From Papaver somniferum (lineage: Eukaryota; Streptophyta; Magnoliopsida; Ranunculales; Papaveraceae), in the NCBI RefSeq assembly GCF_003573695.1, contig NC_039368.1, positions 86,022,455-86,086,454 of the forward strand: 64,000 nucleotides of DNA, read 5' to 3'. Shown here piece after piece: positions 23,776 through 35,500 of the stretch. The first letter of the stretch is position 1, and each line of letters starts with the position of its first letter. Both the position numbers and the translations under genes were made by a program. The notes under the pieces were generated by a model. It had not been told where the DNA came from, did not search any database, and saw only the letters and a program-made list of their open reading frames with translations.

Positions 23776-24398
23776 GATAAAAACAATTTTTTGTTGTATT
23801 TTGAAATTAAGAAATATATTATATGAATGAGGATATTAAGGTAATCTATTTTTTAATGTATAAGATTTTTAAATGATAGGAGTATATTTATTGTTGTATA
23901 AGGGTACATTTGTTGTGTCTTAAAAGTCAGGGTATTTAATTAATATACCCTGATATGATATCCATAAGAGCTAGTTTCCAGGCTTTATGATATACGTTGT
24001 GGATCCATCTCAAAAATAGCACGCCAACTCCAAAATGGTGATGGATTCTGATAGGATCAAATCCTGTCATGGAAGCATAAGCTGCTGTCATATGTCTGGG
24101 AACACTTTTTATTACGCGTCAAAGTTTCTATAGGTTTAAATTTTAGTCTTTTAGATTAACTAGAATTCCTTGTAAGGTTTTTCTAACCGAGTTTTTTAAT
24201 CCACAGGGAGTTCAATAGTTTTAGGAGTCTGTTTAAGAGTCTTATTAGGATTCGTTTGTCTCTGGGTCTATAAAAAGAGATGTCAGGTCCTGTGTTGCAG
24301 CATCGAAAATTTATAATATCTTTTTATTACTTGTTTTCTTTATTGTCTGCAACAGCAAACGCTTCTGCTGGACGTGATAAGAATTCCATTCTTATCAT
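23776..24398 (+). mobile_element. 5' LTR (partly delimited) of Ty3/gypsy element 1
   Basis: The LTR should end with ...cttatca at about 24397, just before a primer-binding site, and it contains a TATA-like stretch (gtctataaaaagag) near 24266. Its 5' limit could not be fixed because the matching 3' LTR is missing from the window; it probably starts somewhere between 23950 and 24070. Confidence 0.55.
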
Positions 24399-24410
24399 TG
24401 GTATCAAAGC
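24399..24410 (+). other. Primer-binding site of Ty3/gypsy element 1
   Basis: tggtatcaaagc matches, with one change, the tggtatcagagc complement of the initiator tRNA-Met 3' end used by most plant LTR retrotransposons to prime reverse transcription. Confidence 0.75.
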
Positions 24411-24462
24411 GGTTTCGCTCCTTGTATGACCCTAAACCGATCACAAAAAAAGAAAATTATTC

Positions 24463-25341
24463 ATGGAGCAGTTGACAGCTCAAGTTACTGCGATGTCTAC
24501 AACAAGTCTTCGATTGAAGGAACAATTAGAGAAGTTATTGGAGAAAGACTCGGCTTCAAGCAGTGGAGGTCGTAATTCTCCTAGGAATGATGCGAAGGTG
24601 ATTTTTCCACGATTTGAAGTTGTGGATCCTGAAGGTTGGTTATATCGTGCTGAATTGTACTTTCAATTATGAAATACCTGCTGCAAAACAGGTGCAATTG
24701 GCGGGTATTAATCTTGATGGGAAGGCGTTACAGTAGTACAAGTCGATGAAAAAAGTGTCACCTAACCCTAACTAGGAAGGCTTCTCTCCATCTTCTTTGA
24801 AGCGATTTGGGCGCACCAAATATGAAGATCCAGCTACAGATTTAGCCAAGATCAGTCAAGTTAATTTTAGTTCAATTGGACACTATTAGGAGGAATTTGA
24901 ACGACTGTCAAACCAGGTAAGTGACGTTCCAGATTTTTTTTTGGTAAGTTGTTATGTTGGTGGTTAAAACCCGATGTCCGTATCGAAGTGCAAGCGTTAA
25001 GCTCAGAATCCTTAGTTAAGACTGTAGGGCTAGCTCGTCTGCAAGATGAAAAAGTTAATTTGAGACGACAAGGTTCAAGACTTGTAGTGAGACTTAATCC
25101 AAATCCTACAACCACACACCAACAGTGAAAACTAATTTTCCTCCAATTAAAAAGGCTTACCACAGAAGAGGCGGAGGAGAGACGGAAGAAACAGTTATGC
25201 TATAACTGCGATGAAAGATGGTTTCGAGGTCATCGATGTAAGTCAAAGACGTTATTCCTGATTGAAGGTGAAGAGGACGTCGGTGAAGAAGACGAGAGTA
25301 ACACATGGGATACCTAAGAAAAACTCACACCAGAAATCTCC
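24463..25341 (+). pseudogene. Ty3/gypsy element 1 gag (broken)
   Basis: The frame opens MEQLTAQVTAM and reaches FEVVDPEGWLYRAELYFQL, the gag signature of plant chromovirus-type elements, before a stop. Further stops and frame changes follow. At 25198 the sequence reads CYNCDERWFRGHRC, the zinc knuckle that binds RNA during packaging. The protease region begins directly downstream. Confidence 0.8.
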
Positions 25342-27892
25342 ATGCACGCCATAGAAGGCTCAACGACGCCGCAAACCATGCGAATTGTGGGTCAAGTTAA
25401 GAAACTAACGGTTACAATTTTTGTGGATTCAGGAAGTACTCATAATTTTCTCGATCCTGCTATACCAAAACAGTTGGGTATTGAGATGGTTAAGGATGAA
25501 GGTTTTGAAGTTATGATTGCTAACGGGTCTCGGATTCCATGTCTGGGGCAGTGCCAAAACGTAGAATTTCTTCTTCAAAATACACTTTTTGTGAGTGACT
25601 TCCATGTGTTGGAGTTAGGTGGATGTGACATGGTCTTAGGAGCGCAGTGGCTCCAAACTTTAGGACCAATTCGGTGGGATTTTAAAAACTTAACGATGGA
25701 GTTCGAGATTGGCGACAAAAATATACGACTGATAGGTCATCAAAAGAAGGAGAACCAGCTAGCTTCAATGCACACAATGGAGAAGTTAATCAAACAGGGG
25801 GCTCCAGCTTTAGTTTGTTGTGTTCAAAACTTGGAAACGAGTCAGACAGCGTCCAAGTTACCAAAGGCGATTACACAATTAATTGCTAGATACACTTCCG
25901 TATTTGCAACGCTCACGAAGTTGCCACCGATGCGAACTCATGACCATAAGATACCGTTGTTATCAGAAGTTGCACCAGTCAATGTCTGACCATACCATTA
26001 TGCTCATTGTCAAAAGGCGGAAATCGAGCGACTAGTCCAGGAGATTTTGGATGCAGGTCTAATTAGACCAAGCACAAGTCCCTTCTCATCACCAGTCCTT
26101 TTGGTCAAGAAGAAGGATGGAACGTGGCGGATATGCATCGACCACCGACCGCTCAACCAAGTAACCGTTAAAGATAAGTTTTTTGTCCTTGTCATTGATG
26201 AGCTGCTTGATGAATTGCGTGGGTGTAGATATATTTAAAAATTAGACCTGCGTTCCGGGTATCACCAAATTCGTATGTATGACGAAGACATATTCAAAAC
26301 TGCCTTTCGCACTCATGACGGGCATCATGAATTTTTGGTAATGCCGTTCGGCTTAACTAATGCACCGTCAACATTTCAACACCTAATGAATGAGATCTTT
26401 CGACCCCATTTACGAAAGTTTATTTTGGTGTTTTTCGATGATATTATGATTTACAGTCGAACGTTGGAGGAGCATTTGAAGCATCCAGAAACTGCATTCC
26501 AGATTTTGTTAAAGAATCAACTTGTAGTGAAACTTGGTAAATGTTCGTTCGGAAAGGAGAACACTGAATATCTGGGGCATATCATCACATCTAAAGGGAT
26601 TGCGGCAGATCCTTTCAAGATTGAGAGTATGTTTAATTGGCCGACGCCAAAAACATTAAAGGGTCTTCGTGGATTTTTGGGGCTGACTGGGTATTACCGA
26701 AAATTTGTTAATAATTATGGAAGTACATCATATCCCCTTACACAGATGTTAAAGTAAAACAATTTCGTTTGGTCAGCGTAAGTTGTCCATGCATTCGAGG
26801 CCTTAAAGAAAGCTATGACGACACCAGTGTTAGCACTTCCTAATTTGGATCAGAATTTTGTTATCGAGACAGATGCCAGTGGACATGGAATTGGGGAAGT
26901 ATTGATGCAAAATCAAAAATCAATTGCGTACACAAGCAAAGTCCTTGCACCCTGACATCTTGGATTATCAACGTATGAAAAGAAACTGCTCGCAGTGGTA
27001 CACGTCGTAACTAAATGGAGACCGTATTTACTTGGTAGGAATTTTACTATTTATACGGATCAACAAAGTCTAAAATATTTTTTAGAAGCTAAAGCGACTA
27101 CTCCATTACAACAAAAGTGGTCGGCAAAATTGTTGGGCTACGATTATGAAATTAAGTATAGAAGGGGAGAACAAAATAGTGCGGCTGATGCTTTGTCACG
27201 GCTGCATGATAGTCTAGAGAGTTATGCATTACGTATGCTAGTTGCACTTGGATGGATGAATTGAAGAAAGAATCGAGAGCTGATCCATGGGTGCAGGAAC
27301 AAATGACAAAGCTACATCAGTCAAATTTCAGTGCCAAGAACTACTCAGTGGAAGATGGGTTACTTAAATACCACCAACAGTGGGTTTGAAACCCTAAATC
27401 TCATTGGAAAGAGTTGATACTGCAGGAATTTCATTCGTCGCCTGCGGCTGGGCATTCCAGGTACTTGAAAACGGTAAAGATATTCTCAAAATTATTTTCT
27501 GGAAGGGAATGAGACAAGATGTTACAGATTATATATCACACTGCGTCAAAAAAATAAATAAGAGACGTTGTGGCCGTCTGGATTAATGCAACCGTTACCT
27601 ATCCCTGAGACTATTTGGTAGACATATCCATGAATTTTATTGATGGACTACCAAACTCACATGGTAAGACCGTTATCTTTGTTGTTGCGGATCGCCTAAC
27701 CAAATATGTACATTTCATGGCGTTAAAACATCCGTACACAGCAGCGTCAGTGGCAAGGGTTTTTGTAAAGTCTGTTGTGAAGCTGCATGGATTTCCACGA
27801 TCGATTGTGTCATATCGAGACATTGTGTTCACTAGTAAGTTTTGGAATGAACTGTTTCGACTTCAAGGTACCGAACTGAGAATGAGCTCTTT
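25342..27892 (+). pseudogene. Ty3/gypsy element 1 pol (protease-RT-RNase H-integrase, broken)
   Basis: Protease: TIFVDSGSTHNFLDP at 25342-25989 (catalytic DSG). Reverse transcriptase: [40 protein letters not shown] and FFDDIMIYS. RNase H: FVIETDASGHGIGEVL and LKYFLEAKATT. Integrase: HSSPAAGHS, DISMNFIDGLP and SIVSYRDIVF. At the last site the second aspartate of the DDE triad (normally SDRD) is tyrosine. Stops interrupt one continuous RT-RNase H frame at 26236, 26755, 26779 and 26956. The element ends abruptly in integrase at about 27892, and copia LTR sequence follows. Confidence 0.88.
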
Positions 27893-28162
27893 ATTAAATC
27901 TCCCAAACTCTGCACATAATTTTACGTGTACAGGCGTACCGACCATATGTACACGTTGTTGTAACTTAGAACTAGTCTCTAACTCTCTGTTGTAAAGTCC
28001 TATTCCACATGACATTAGGTTTAGTCTTTCGTATTCTCAGCTATACCTATTCTTTAGCTCTTGTTGTTACGCACTTTTAGCTTTGCATCTTGTAAACCAT
28101 ATAAATACTGATTAATGAAATCAATCTCAACAATTGTGTGAGAAACATAAAATTCATATTCA
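27893..28162 (+). mobile_element. Truncated 5' LTR of a Ty1/copia element
   Basis: The sequence ends ...attca at 28162 and is followed by tggtataccagagc, a changed tRNA-Met primer-binding site (about 28167-28180). A TATA-like motif (accatataaatac) lies at about 28097. The 5' border abuts gypsy integrase without an obvious TG start, so the LTR is probably truncated. No matching 3' LTR was recognised. Confidence 0.6.
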
Positions 28163-28215
28163 TTTATGGTATACCAGAGCTAGGTTAAAAAAAAATTCCC
28201 TGCAACTCAATCTTC

Positions 28216-28677
28216 ATGGCCATTGATGGTGATCAGTCAGATCCTATAATGGAACCTCACAACATCAACAACTCCGATAAGGATACTACATTATCTCACA
28301 GCAGTCCTTATTACGTCCATCCAGGGGATAATCCCACATCTGTGATATTTACCCCTCTTCTAACCAGCGATAATTACTGCACCTGGGGTAGGGGAATGAT
28401 GAAAGCACTCAGTGCAAAAGGAAAAACCGGCTAAATTGATGGCACAGTGAAGAAGCCAACCTGTTCGGTCGACCTTCCACCCTGAACGCGTTGCGATGAT
28501 CTCGTTAGGAGTTGGATCTCCAACTCTGTTGATCCTGAAATCAGAGGAAGCTCAATGAACTTCCCATCTGCAAGAGAACAGTGGCTGGAAATCAAGTCCC
28601 GTTTCTCTCATCACAATGCATCCAAGATATATGCATTAAAGCAGTTTATTGCCAATCTAAAGCAAGACAATCTCATC
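28216..28677 (+). pseudogene. Ty1/copia gag, 5' part (interrupted by hAT)
   Basis: The frame starts MAIDGDQSD and reads SSPYYVHPGDNPTSVIFTPL then NYCTWGRGMMKALSAKGK, the N-terminal gag domain of plant copia elements (SxYYLHPxDxPG...LxGxNYxxW). Two in-frame stops follow (TAA at 28432, TGA at about 28483). The frame then continues with WISNSVDPEI and REQWLEIKSRFSHHNASKIY until the hAT insertion at 28678. The reading resumes at 37727 across the hAT. Confidence 0.85.
28670..28677. other. hAT target-site duplication, left copy
   Basis: atctcatc, matching atctcagc at 37727-37734 at 7 of 8 positions. The right copy preserves the copia gag codons, so the left copy is the one that changed. Confidence 0.85.
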
Positions 28678-29108
28678 CAGGGGCGGAACCAGGATTGAAG
28701 ACTGGGGGTGGCCTGGGAAAATTTATGTACACTCATAAAAAAAAAATTGCGATGCAAAGATTAAAATAAGATTACCTATTCAATGACAATTAAAGATTTT
28801 CTGAATTTCTAATAAGCAATCCAGACCATTCAAATGTTGAAAAATTGTTATAGGCTTGATAGCATATCCCATACCTGTAAACAAAAACAACCAACAGTGA
28901 CGTTCAAACAATTTGCAAGACCTAAAAATTAAGTGAGAAAGACAATGCTTATTACCTATCATGGTTCTTTTCCAAGAGTATTACAATCAATTCCGTAGTA
29001 CTGGTAACCAATATACCCTAAATAATAATAAGAAATAGAAGAAAAGCTAACGACGTACCACATACAAATACCAAGATCTCATTGAATACCATGAATCCAA
29101 AAAAATGG

Positions 29109-29112
<4 letters not shown>

Positions 29113-29152
<40 letters not shown>
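29113..29152. repeat. (AT)n microsatellite
   Basis: About 20 AT units inside the hAT element. Confidence 0.95.
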
Positions 29153-29155
<3 letters not shown>

Positions 29156-29269
29156 GTTTTCCAAAATATACACGTAAAAGTGTTTTACCAAATACTGTCA
29201 GAAACCCATATTACCCAAAATATACACATAAAAGTGTTATGCCAAAAACTGACTATCGCCAGCCAAAGC

Positions 29270-31757
29270 CTAGTATCTAAGTGGTACCCTGTGATCGTAC
29301 ATGTCGTCAAATTCATCTATGATTGAATCAATATCAATAGCTCCTGCAATTTCTCGTTCGATGTAGATCATCATGCAATCCCTAAGAAAATCTTCTTCCA
29401 TCTTGTTGCGAGCAGCTGTTTTAACCAATTTCATTGTTGAAAAATATCTTTCTGCAGTTGCCGTAGAAACTGGAAGAGTCAATACAATACGAATCAACCT
29501 ATCAATCATTGGGTAAGCTTCTGCCTTCTTGGTAGATACTAGCTTCCGACACAACTCAGAAACACTTGATAAGTTCTTAAAATTCAAATCTCTAACTACA
29601 TCATGGCCATAATGTTGTAACTCATTTCTCAAAATATATACCTGTTGCGGACTCAAATCCAGAGGGTAGAATTTCTTAGAAAGATCACAAAGACTATCCA
29701 CATTGAATGACTTAAAAGAATCTCTAGGATCCAAACATGAGCTAAGAATTAGTAATTCTATTGTGTCTTCTGGAAACCTACAATCAACCTCTAACAACTG
29801 ACAATCAATTGTAGCATTAAATATATCAACACGATAATGATGGTCTACTGTGATATTATCACGCTGCTGACAAGAACGACCCATACCCTCCATATAGCGA
29901 GCCTCCATATTAGGTATATGAACATCATATCTACCACAAAATTTAACCACAGTTGTAATAAAATCTTCCCAACCGTCTTCTCTCAATTCTCGAAGTAGAG
30001 CTTTTGTGGTTGAGACTGAAGACATAACATTAACAATGTCTAATGTTTTCTTTTGTAGGAATTGGCATAATATTTCAGTAATTCCCATAATTTTATACAT
30101 CAAATGCAAGACAAAGACAAGCCTTAATGATCTCATTTCTTCAGAAATACTTTGAGCTTCACCAACTTTAGCAGTCACGTTCGGATCACTTGCGCCAATA
30201 TGATCTATTGTTGTACAAGTTGCTTCAAACTTATCAATCAGATTGCATCCAGAACCATAATGGGAACTCCAACGAGTATCTGTAGCATGACGCAAAGTAC
30301 CTATTTGGTTTGCCCCTTTTCCTGTCTCAAGCTCACCATTAGCTAACCCTTTTTCAATTTCTTCTTCCTGGGCAGATTGAAAGTCACCAAAACGATGAGA
30401 AGAAGCTGTAACGAGATTAACTGTTGATGTTAACATTGAATAGAATTTCCAAATAGGACCCATCGTTTCAGCTGTCTTTACAACATCTAACTGAAGGCGA
30501 TGTGCAAAGCAATGAACATAATAAGCATATTTGCATTCTTTGAGAAACAAAGCTTGTAACCCATTCCACTGACCTCGCATATTACTAGCACCATCATATC
30601 CCTTCCCCTCGCATATTTTCAATTTCAAGACCATAATAATTAAGGATTTTTGTTGTTCCTTTTTTCAAAGTTAATGCACATGTATCGTCAACACGTTGAA
30701 TGTCAAAAAACCTTTCTTGAACACAACCATACATATCTACATACCTTAAAACAATCACCATTTGCTCTTTCTTGGAAGCGTCTCTGGATTCATCAACAAG
30801 TATACAATATTTAGCATTTCCAATTTCCTTGCGAATCTTACTTCTAACTCTATTAGATATAATGCTCAAAATCTCTTTTTGAACACTCGGTGAGGTATAT
30901 TTGGCATTTCCAGGAGCGTTCTCCAAAACAACCGACTTCACGTTTTCATTAAGTGTTGCTGAAAACTTTAACAACTCAATAAAATTCCCGCGATTCCTTG
31001 AACTTTTTGACTCATCATGACCTATGAATGCACATTGTTGGAAAGAAAGCCACATTAAACATTCAATTATTGCCTTGAGACGCAACCTATTTCTCTTCAC
31101 ATCTTCTTTTTCTTTTCTTTCCATTAAGAGACGGATTCTTTGAGCTGGATTGTTTAAATCATTTGAGTTCCCTTTGGAAGTGGAGTGTCCAGAATCAATG
31201 TTTCCCAAGTGAGTTAGGAATGGACAATCTGATCCACTATTGACAGAGCACCATCTTCTGAAACCTTTACTAGTGAATGCTGGTTGCTTTGGTGGATCTG
31301 TTTCGAAGAGGAAACAATGAAAAAAATATGCACTATCTTTAGAAGGTGAGTACTCCAACCAAGGATATCTCGCGAACCAAGTATAATCGAACCTACGATT
31401 TTTCTTTCCGAATTTAGAGAGTGGATAAGCTAATTTAGGTTGATAAGGTCCTAACTTCAAATATGCTCTTCGAACTTCATCACGCTTGTTAACATCATGC
31501 TGCATTATTGGAATACGTAGTCCCGGATCACGTTCTAATGGAGTAACTTCTATTCCTTGAGCTTCAGGTCTGATTTCCTGTAATTGAGTTCTTAGGATGA
31601 GCAAATCTTTGGGTTCAACTCTCTCGACAACTACTTCATCGGGCTCAATGTTCTCAACAATCTTATCTGACAAAAGTTTTTGTTCTCTAGGTATAAGGTT
31701 GTAAAACGCTTCCAATCTTCCTCGTTTGTGTTTGGATGGTGGACGGTGAGTCGGCAT
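29270..31757 (-). pseudogene. hAT transposase (TTF zinc finger / DUF4371 / hAT dimerisation), one frameshift
   Basis: Two overlapping minus-strand frames, 30594-31757 (387 codons) and 29270-30634 (454 codons), form one protein of about 830 residues. The N-terminal part has WLEYSPSKDSAYFFHCFLFE, as in TTF-type zinc-finger transposases. The middle has YCILVDESRDASKKEQMVIV and GYDGASNMRGQWNGLQALF, the DUF4371 region with the likely catalytic aspartates. The C-terminus has LPVSTATAERYFSTMKLVK, the hAT dimerisation domain. A one-base shift near 30600-30634, just before GYDGASNMRG, breaks the frame. The protein would cut and rejoin element ends in the nucleus. It is otherwise well preserved. Confidence 0.9.
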
Positions 31758-32245
31758 TGTTTCCTATAAGCCTGAAAATTTCAGTTGCAACACTTTTAAT
31801 TCACATCACAAGCTTACTACAAACATAAATAAGCTCCACAAGAAATGAATTATGAACTATAAGTTTATAACTGGCAGTAGTAGTAACTAGTAATCCACTA
31901 GTCTTAAAAAGAAAACTCAGCACTACTAATGGAAAAATTAACTAGTGTATTAGAATTCAGAGAAAACATAATCAAAATTTGGTGATTTATCCCTCAAAAT
32001 TCAAAATCCTGCTCCTACTGTGCAAACTTTTATAATACACACCAAAAAGATTCTAAAATTCTTAGCCAAATTATCAATCACAATTGAATTAATCAGAACT
32101 GAACATTTACCATGAATCATGTCAACTAATTAGCCTAATTTGATAATCACATATTCACTTATAACATCAAAGAAAACAATCAATTTTCAATTGAACAAAC
32201 CCAAATAAATTGACCTAAAATTAAGAAAAGTAAAAAACCCAATGT

Positions 32246-32250
32246 CTTTT
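32246..32250. other. Target duplication ctttt of gypsy element 2, left
   Basis: ctttt directly before the 5' LTR; the same five bases follow the 3' LTR at 37413-37417. This proves insertion into the hAT. Confidence 0.85.
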
Positions 32251-32582
32251 TGTTACGGTACCAACACTTATTCCTGGTAGAATCCTTAATTAGTTTTCTT
32301 TGTTTAGTATACTTTAGTTTTCTTGTTAAGTTAGAACTACTATTGCTTGTTCCGCAAGTATTACTAGCCATATATATTTGGCTCTTGAGTCTGTAAGGAA
32401 TAACAAGTAAAAAGAAACCAACTCTTATTCAACCTTCTTCTCTTCTTGTCTACCTTATTCTTCTGTTCTCTTTTTCTTCAACTTGTTCTAACTCAATTCT
32501 CGCGTGTTTAATCCTCACCAAAAAGGGTATAACAAGCTACTTATTTGTCTGTCCATTATATTTGGGGTCTAGAACCCTAATA
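32251..32582 (+). mobile_element. 5' LTR of Ty3/gypsy element 2
   Basis: 332 bp, from tgttacggtacc to gaaccctaata, containing a TATA-like catatatatttgg. Against the 3' LTR I count seven substitutions and one indel, about 2% divergence. Confidence 0.92.
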
Positions 32583-32584
32583 TC

Positions 32585-32595
32585 TGGTTCAGAGC
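32585..32595 (+). other. Primer-binding site of Ty3/gypsy element 2
   Basis: tggttcagagc lies two bases after the 5' LTR and resembles the tRNA-Met complement tggtatcagagc with small changes. Confidence 0.65.
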
Positions 32596-32599
32596 TAGG

Positions 32600-35500
32600 T
32601 TGCGTTTTACCAAAAAAAAAAATTATACAGATAACTTGAAGGGTGTTCATGACAGCGTTACAATTATGTCTGCTAAAATTGACTCCCTCCTTCAGAAAAT
32701 CACTGCCGATTTGGCAGCAAAAGCAACAGCTAGAGAGGAGAAAAAACTTGCTCGTCAGGAAGAGACCGATGCTTTAACGAAGAGTTTGACAGAAGGTCTA
32801 GCTAAGACTTTTGAATCAGCTTTCACAAATTCCTTACGCTCTGTCCTTGAAGAGTTTATACCTAAAAAGACCATTGAAGGTGAAAGTTCTGGTGTTCCTT
32901 CCAAACCACCTCCGGTTCGTCCTGGTATACTTGACACCCCTCGTCCTCCACCAGTGCAGTTGAAGTTTCCTGTGTTTGATGGTGACGACCCAGATGGTTG
33001 GATTTTCCAGGCAGATCAATACTTTCTTTGGCATTCTATTGCTAATAATCTGAAAGTAAATTTAGCTGCTGCTCATCTCAAAGGTGAGGCTAATGCTTGG
33101 TTCAGGTGGAAACGAACTCAGCAACAGATTCTTACATGGGTTACGTTTTGTACTCTTTTTCGTGAGAGATTTCAGAAAACGTTTGTGGATCCGAAAATCG
33201 CAATCAGTACAATCAAACAAAAGGGTTCAGTTAAAGATTTTCTTCCTGAATTTGAACATCTTCTCAACTTTGTGGATTTCGAGGAAAGTCACTTAATTAA
33301 CCTTTTTATTCTCGCTTTAAAACCATAGGTTGGAAATGTGGTTAAGTTGTTTGAGCCTACAACTTTGTCTTCTGCTTTTAAGAAAGCACTCAATCAGGAT
33401 GAAGTTTTGTTGTCTACCATACATTCTTGGCGGTCAAGACAGACTACTATTTCTACTACTTCTCAATTTCGAAAACCTTCTCCACCTATGGGTAAGAAAC
33501 TGCTTATAGTGGAAGAGCAAAGGGAACGTCAAGCCAAAGGCTTATGTTTCAACTGTGATGAACAGTATACGCGAGGGCATGTCTGTGTTCAGCCGAGGTT
33601 ATTGGTTTTAGAGGTGGATACACCAGCAGTTGATGACAAAGAGGTCTTATCAAATGAAGATGGCACTGAGGAAGATTTTACATATGCAGACACTTCTCAG
33701 GATCAGGTTCAACCTACGATCTCTTTACATTCTTTGCTTGGTTCTTCGTTTCCTAAGACAATGCGCTTGGAAGGCTACACCAAATCTCAACCTCTTTGTG
33801 TCTTAATCGACTCTGGATCTACGCATAATTTTTTGCTTCCAAGATGGGCTAAGCATTGTGGCTATTCCATCCATTCAGATGTTACCGCTTTGCAGGTCAC
33901 AGTTGGTAATGGTACTCAAATGCCAACTAAAGGATGTTGTTTGAATGTACCAATTACACTTCAAAATCACTCTTTCACCACAAATTTTCATCTTTTAGAT
34001 ATTGGGGGTTATGATGCCGTGTTAGGCGTTCAGTGGATACGAACTTTGGGCCCAATCATGTAGGATTTCTCCAACCTCACAATGCAGTTCACAGTAAATA
34101 ATACAGCCGTCTATTTACAAGGGAGTAATTTCTCATCATTCATGTTGATGGATTCTGTGCCCATGCAACAATTACTCTGTCGTGAAAGTTATGCTGTTCT
34201 ATTCCAACTGACCGCGGTAAATGCTTCAATTACTGATTCGGTTCCTAGTACCAATTCACCAGCTTTAGAAGAACTTCTTTCTCAATATGCTGATGTTTTT
34301 GCTACACCGACTACATTACCTCCTGAAAGAATACAGGATCACCGCATTCCTTTGGTGTCAGGTGCTACTCCTGTCAATATAAGACCGTACCGTTATCCAT
34401 ATTTCCAAAAGGATGAAATAGAGAAAATAATTACTGAACTACAAGACTCTGGCTTTATCCGCCACAACAACAGTCCTTACTCTTCTCCAATATTAATGGT
34501 ACGCAAGAAAGATAATTCATGGCGCATGTGTGTCGATTATCGGGCATTAAATAAACTCATTGTGAAGGACCGTTTTCCGATTCCGATGGTTGATGAGTTA
34601 TTAGATGAATTGCATGGTGCTGGTGTATTTACAAAGCTCGACTTGCGTTCAGGATACTATCAGATTCGCGTTCATCCTGATGACATTGCTAAGACAGCCT
34701 TCCGCACTCATGATGGCCATTACGAGTTCCTCGTTATGCCGTTTGGTCTGTCTAATGCACCAGCAACCTTTCAAGGACTCATGAACTTTATCTTCAGAGC
34801 TTATTTACGCAGGTTCGTGTTGGTCTTCTTTGACGACATTTTGATCTACAGTGAGAACTTGTCTGATCATCTACTTCATTTACAATTAGTATTTGATCTT
34901 CGTCGTACCCATAAACTCTTTGTGAAGGAGTCTAAGTGCATATTTGCACAACCTACAGTAGGTTACTTGGGACATGTAATTTCTGCTAATGGGGTATCAG
35001 TCGAGCAAGAGAAGATCGAATGTATTGTTTCGTGGCCTATTCCTACAACAGTCAAGCAACTACGCGGGTTTTTGGGATTAGCCGGCTACTATCGTAAATT
35101 TGTTAAGGATTTTGGCAGGATTAGTGCTCCACTTACTCAACTATTGAAGAAGGATGATTTCGCATGGTCTGACAATGCTATTACTTCTTTTCGTAATCTT
35201 CAACAGGCTTTAACCTCCACTCCAGTGTTGGTCCTGCCGGATTTCTCTATAGAATTTGCTCTAGAATGTGATGCTTCAGGAGAGGGGATAGGTCCAGTAC
35301 TACTCCAATCTGGTAGGCCTATTGCCTTTCATAGTAAGTCATTAGCTCCTAAGAATCTTAATTTATCGGTTTGTGATAAGGAAATGTTAGCAATTGTGTC
35401 AGCTGTGCACAAGTGGAGGGCATATTTATTGGGTAGACACTTCAAAAATTTTACTGATCATAGAAGTCTCAAATACTTTCTAGATCAAAAGTTGTCTTCT

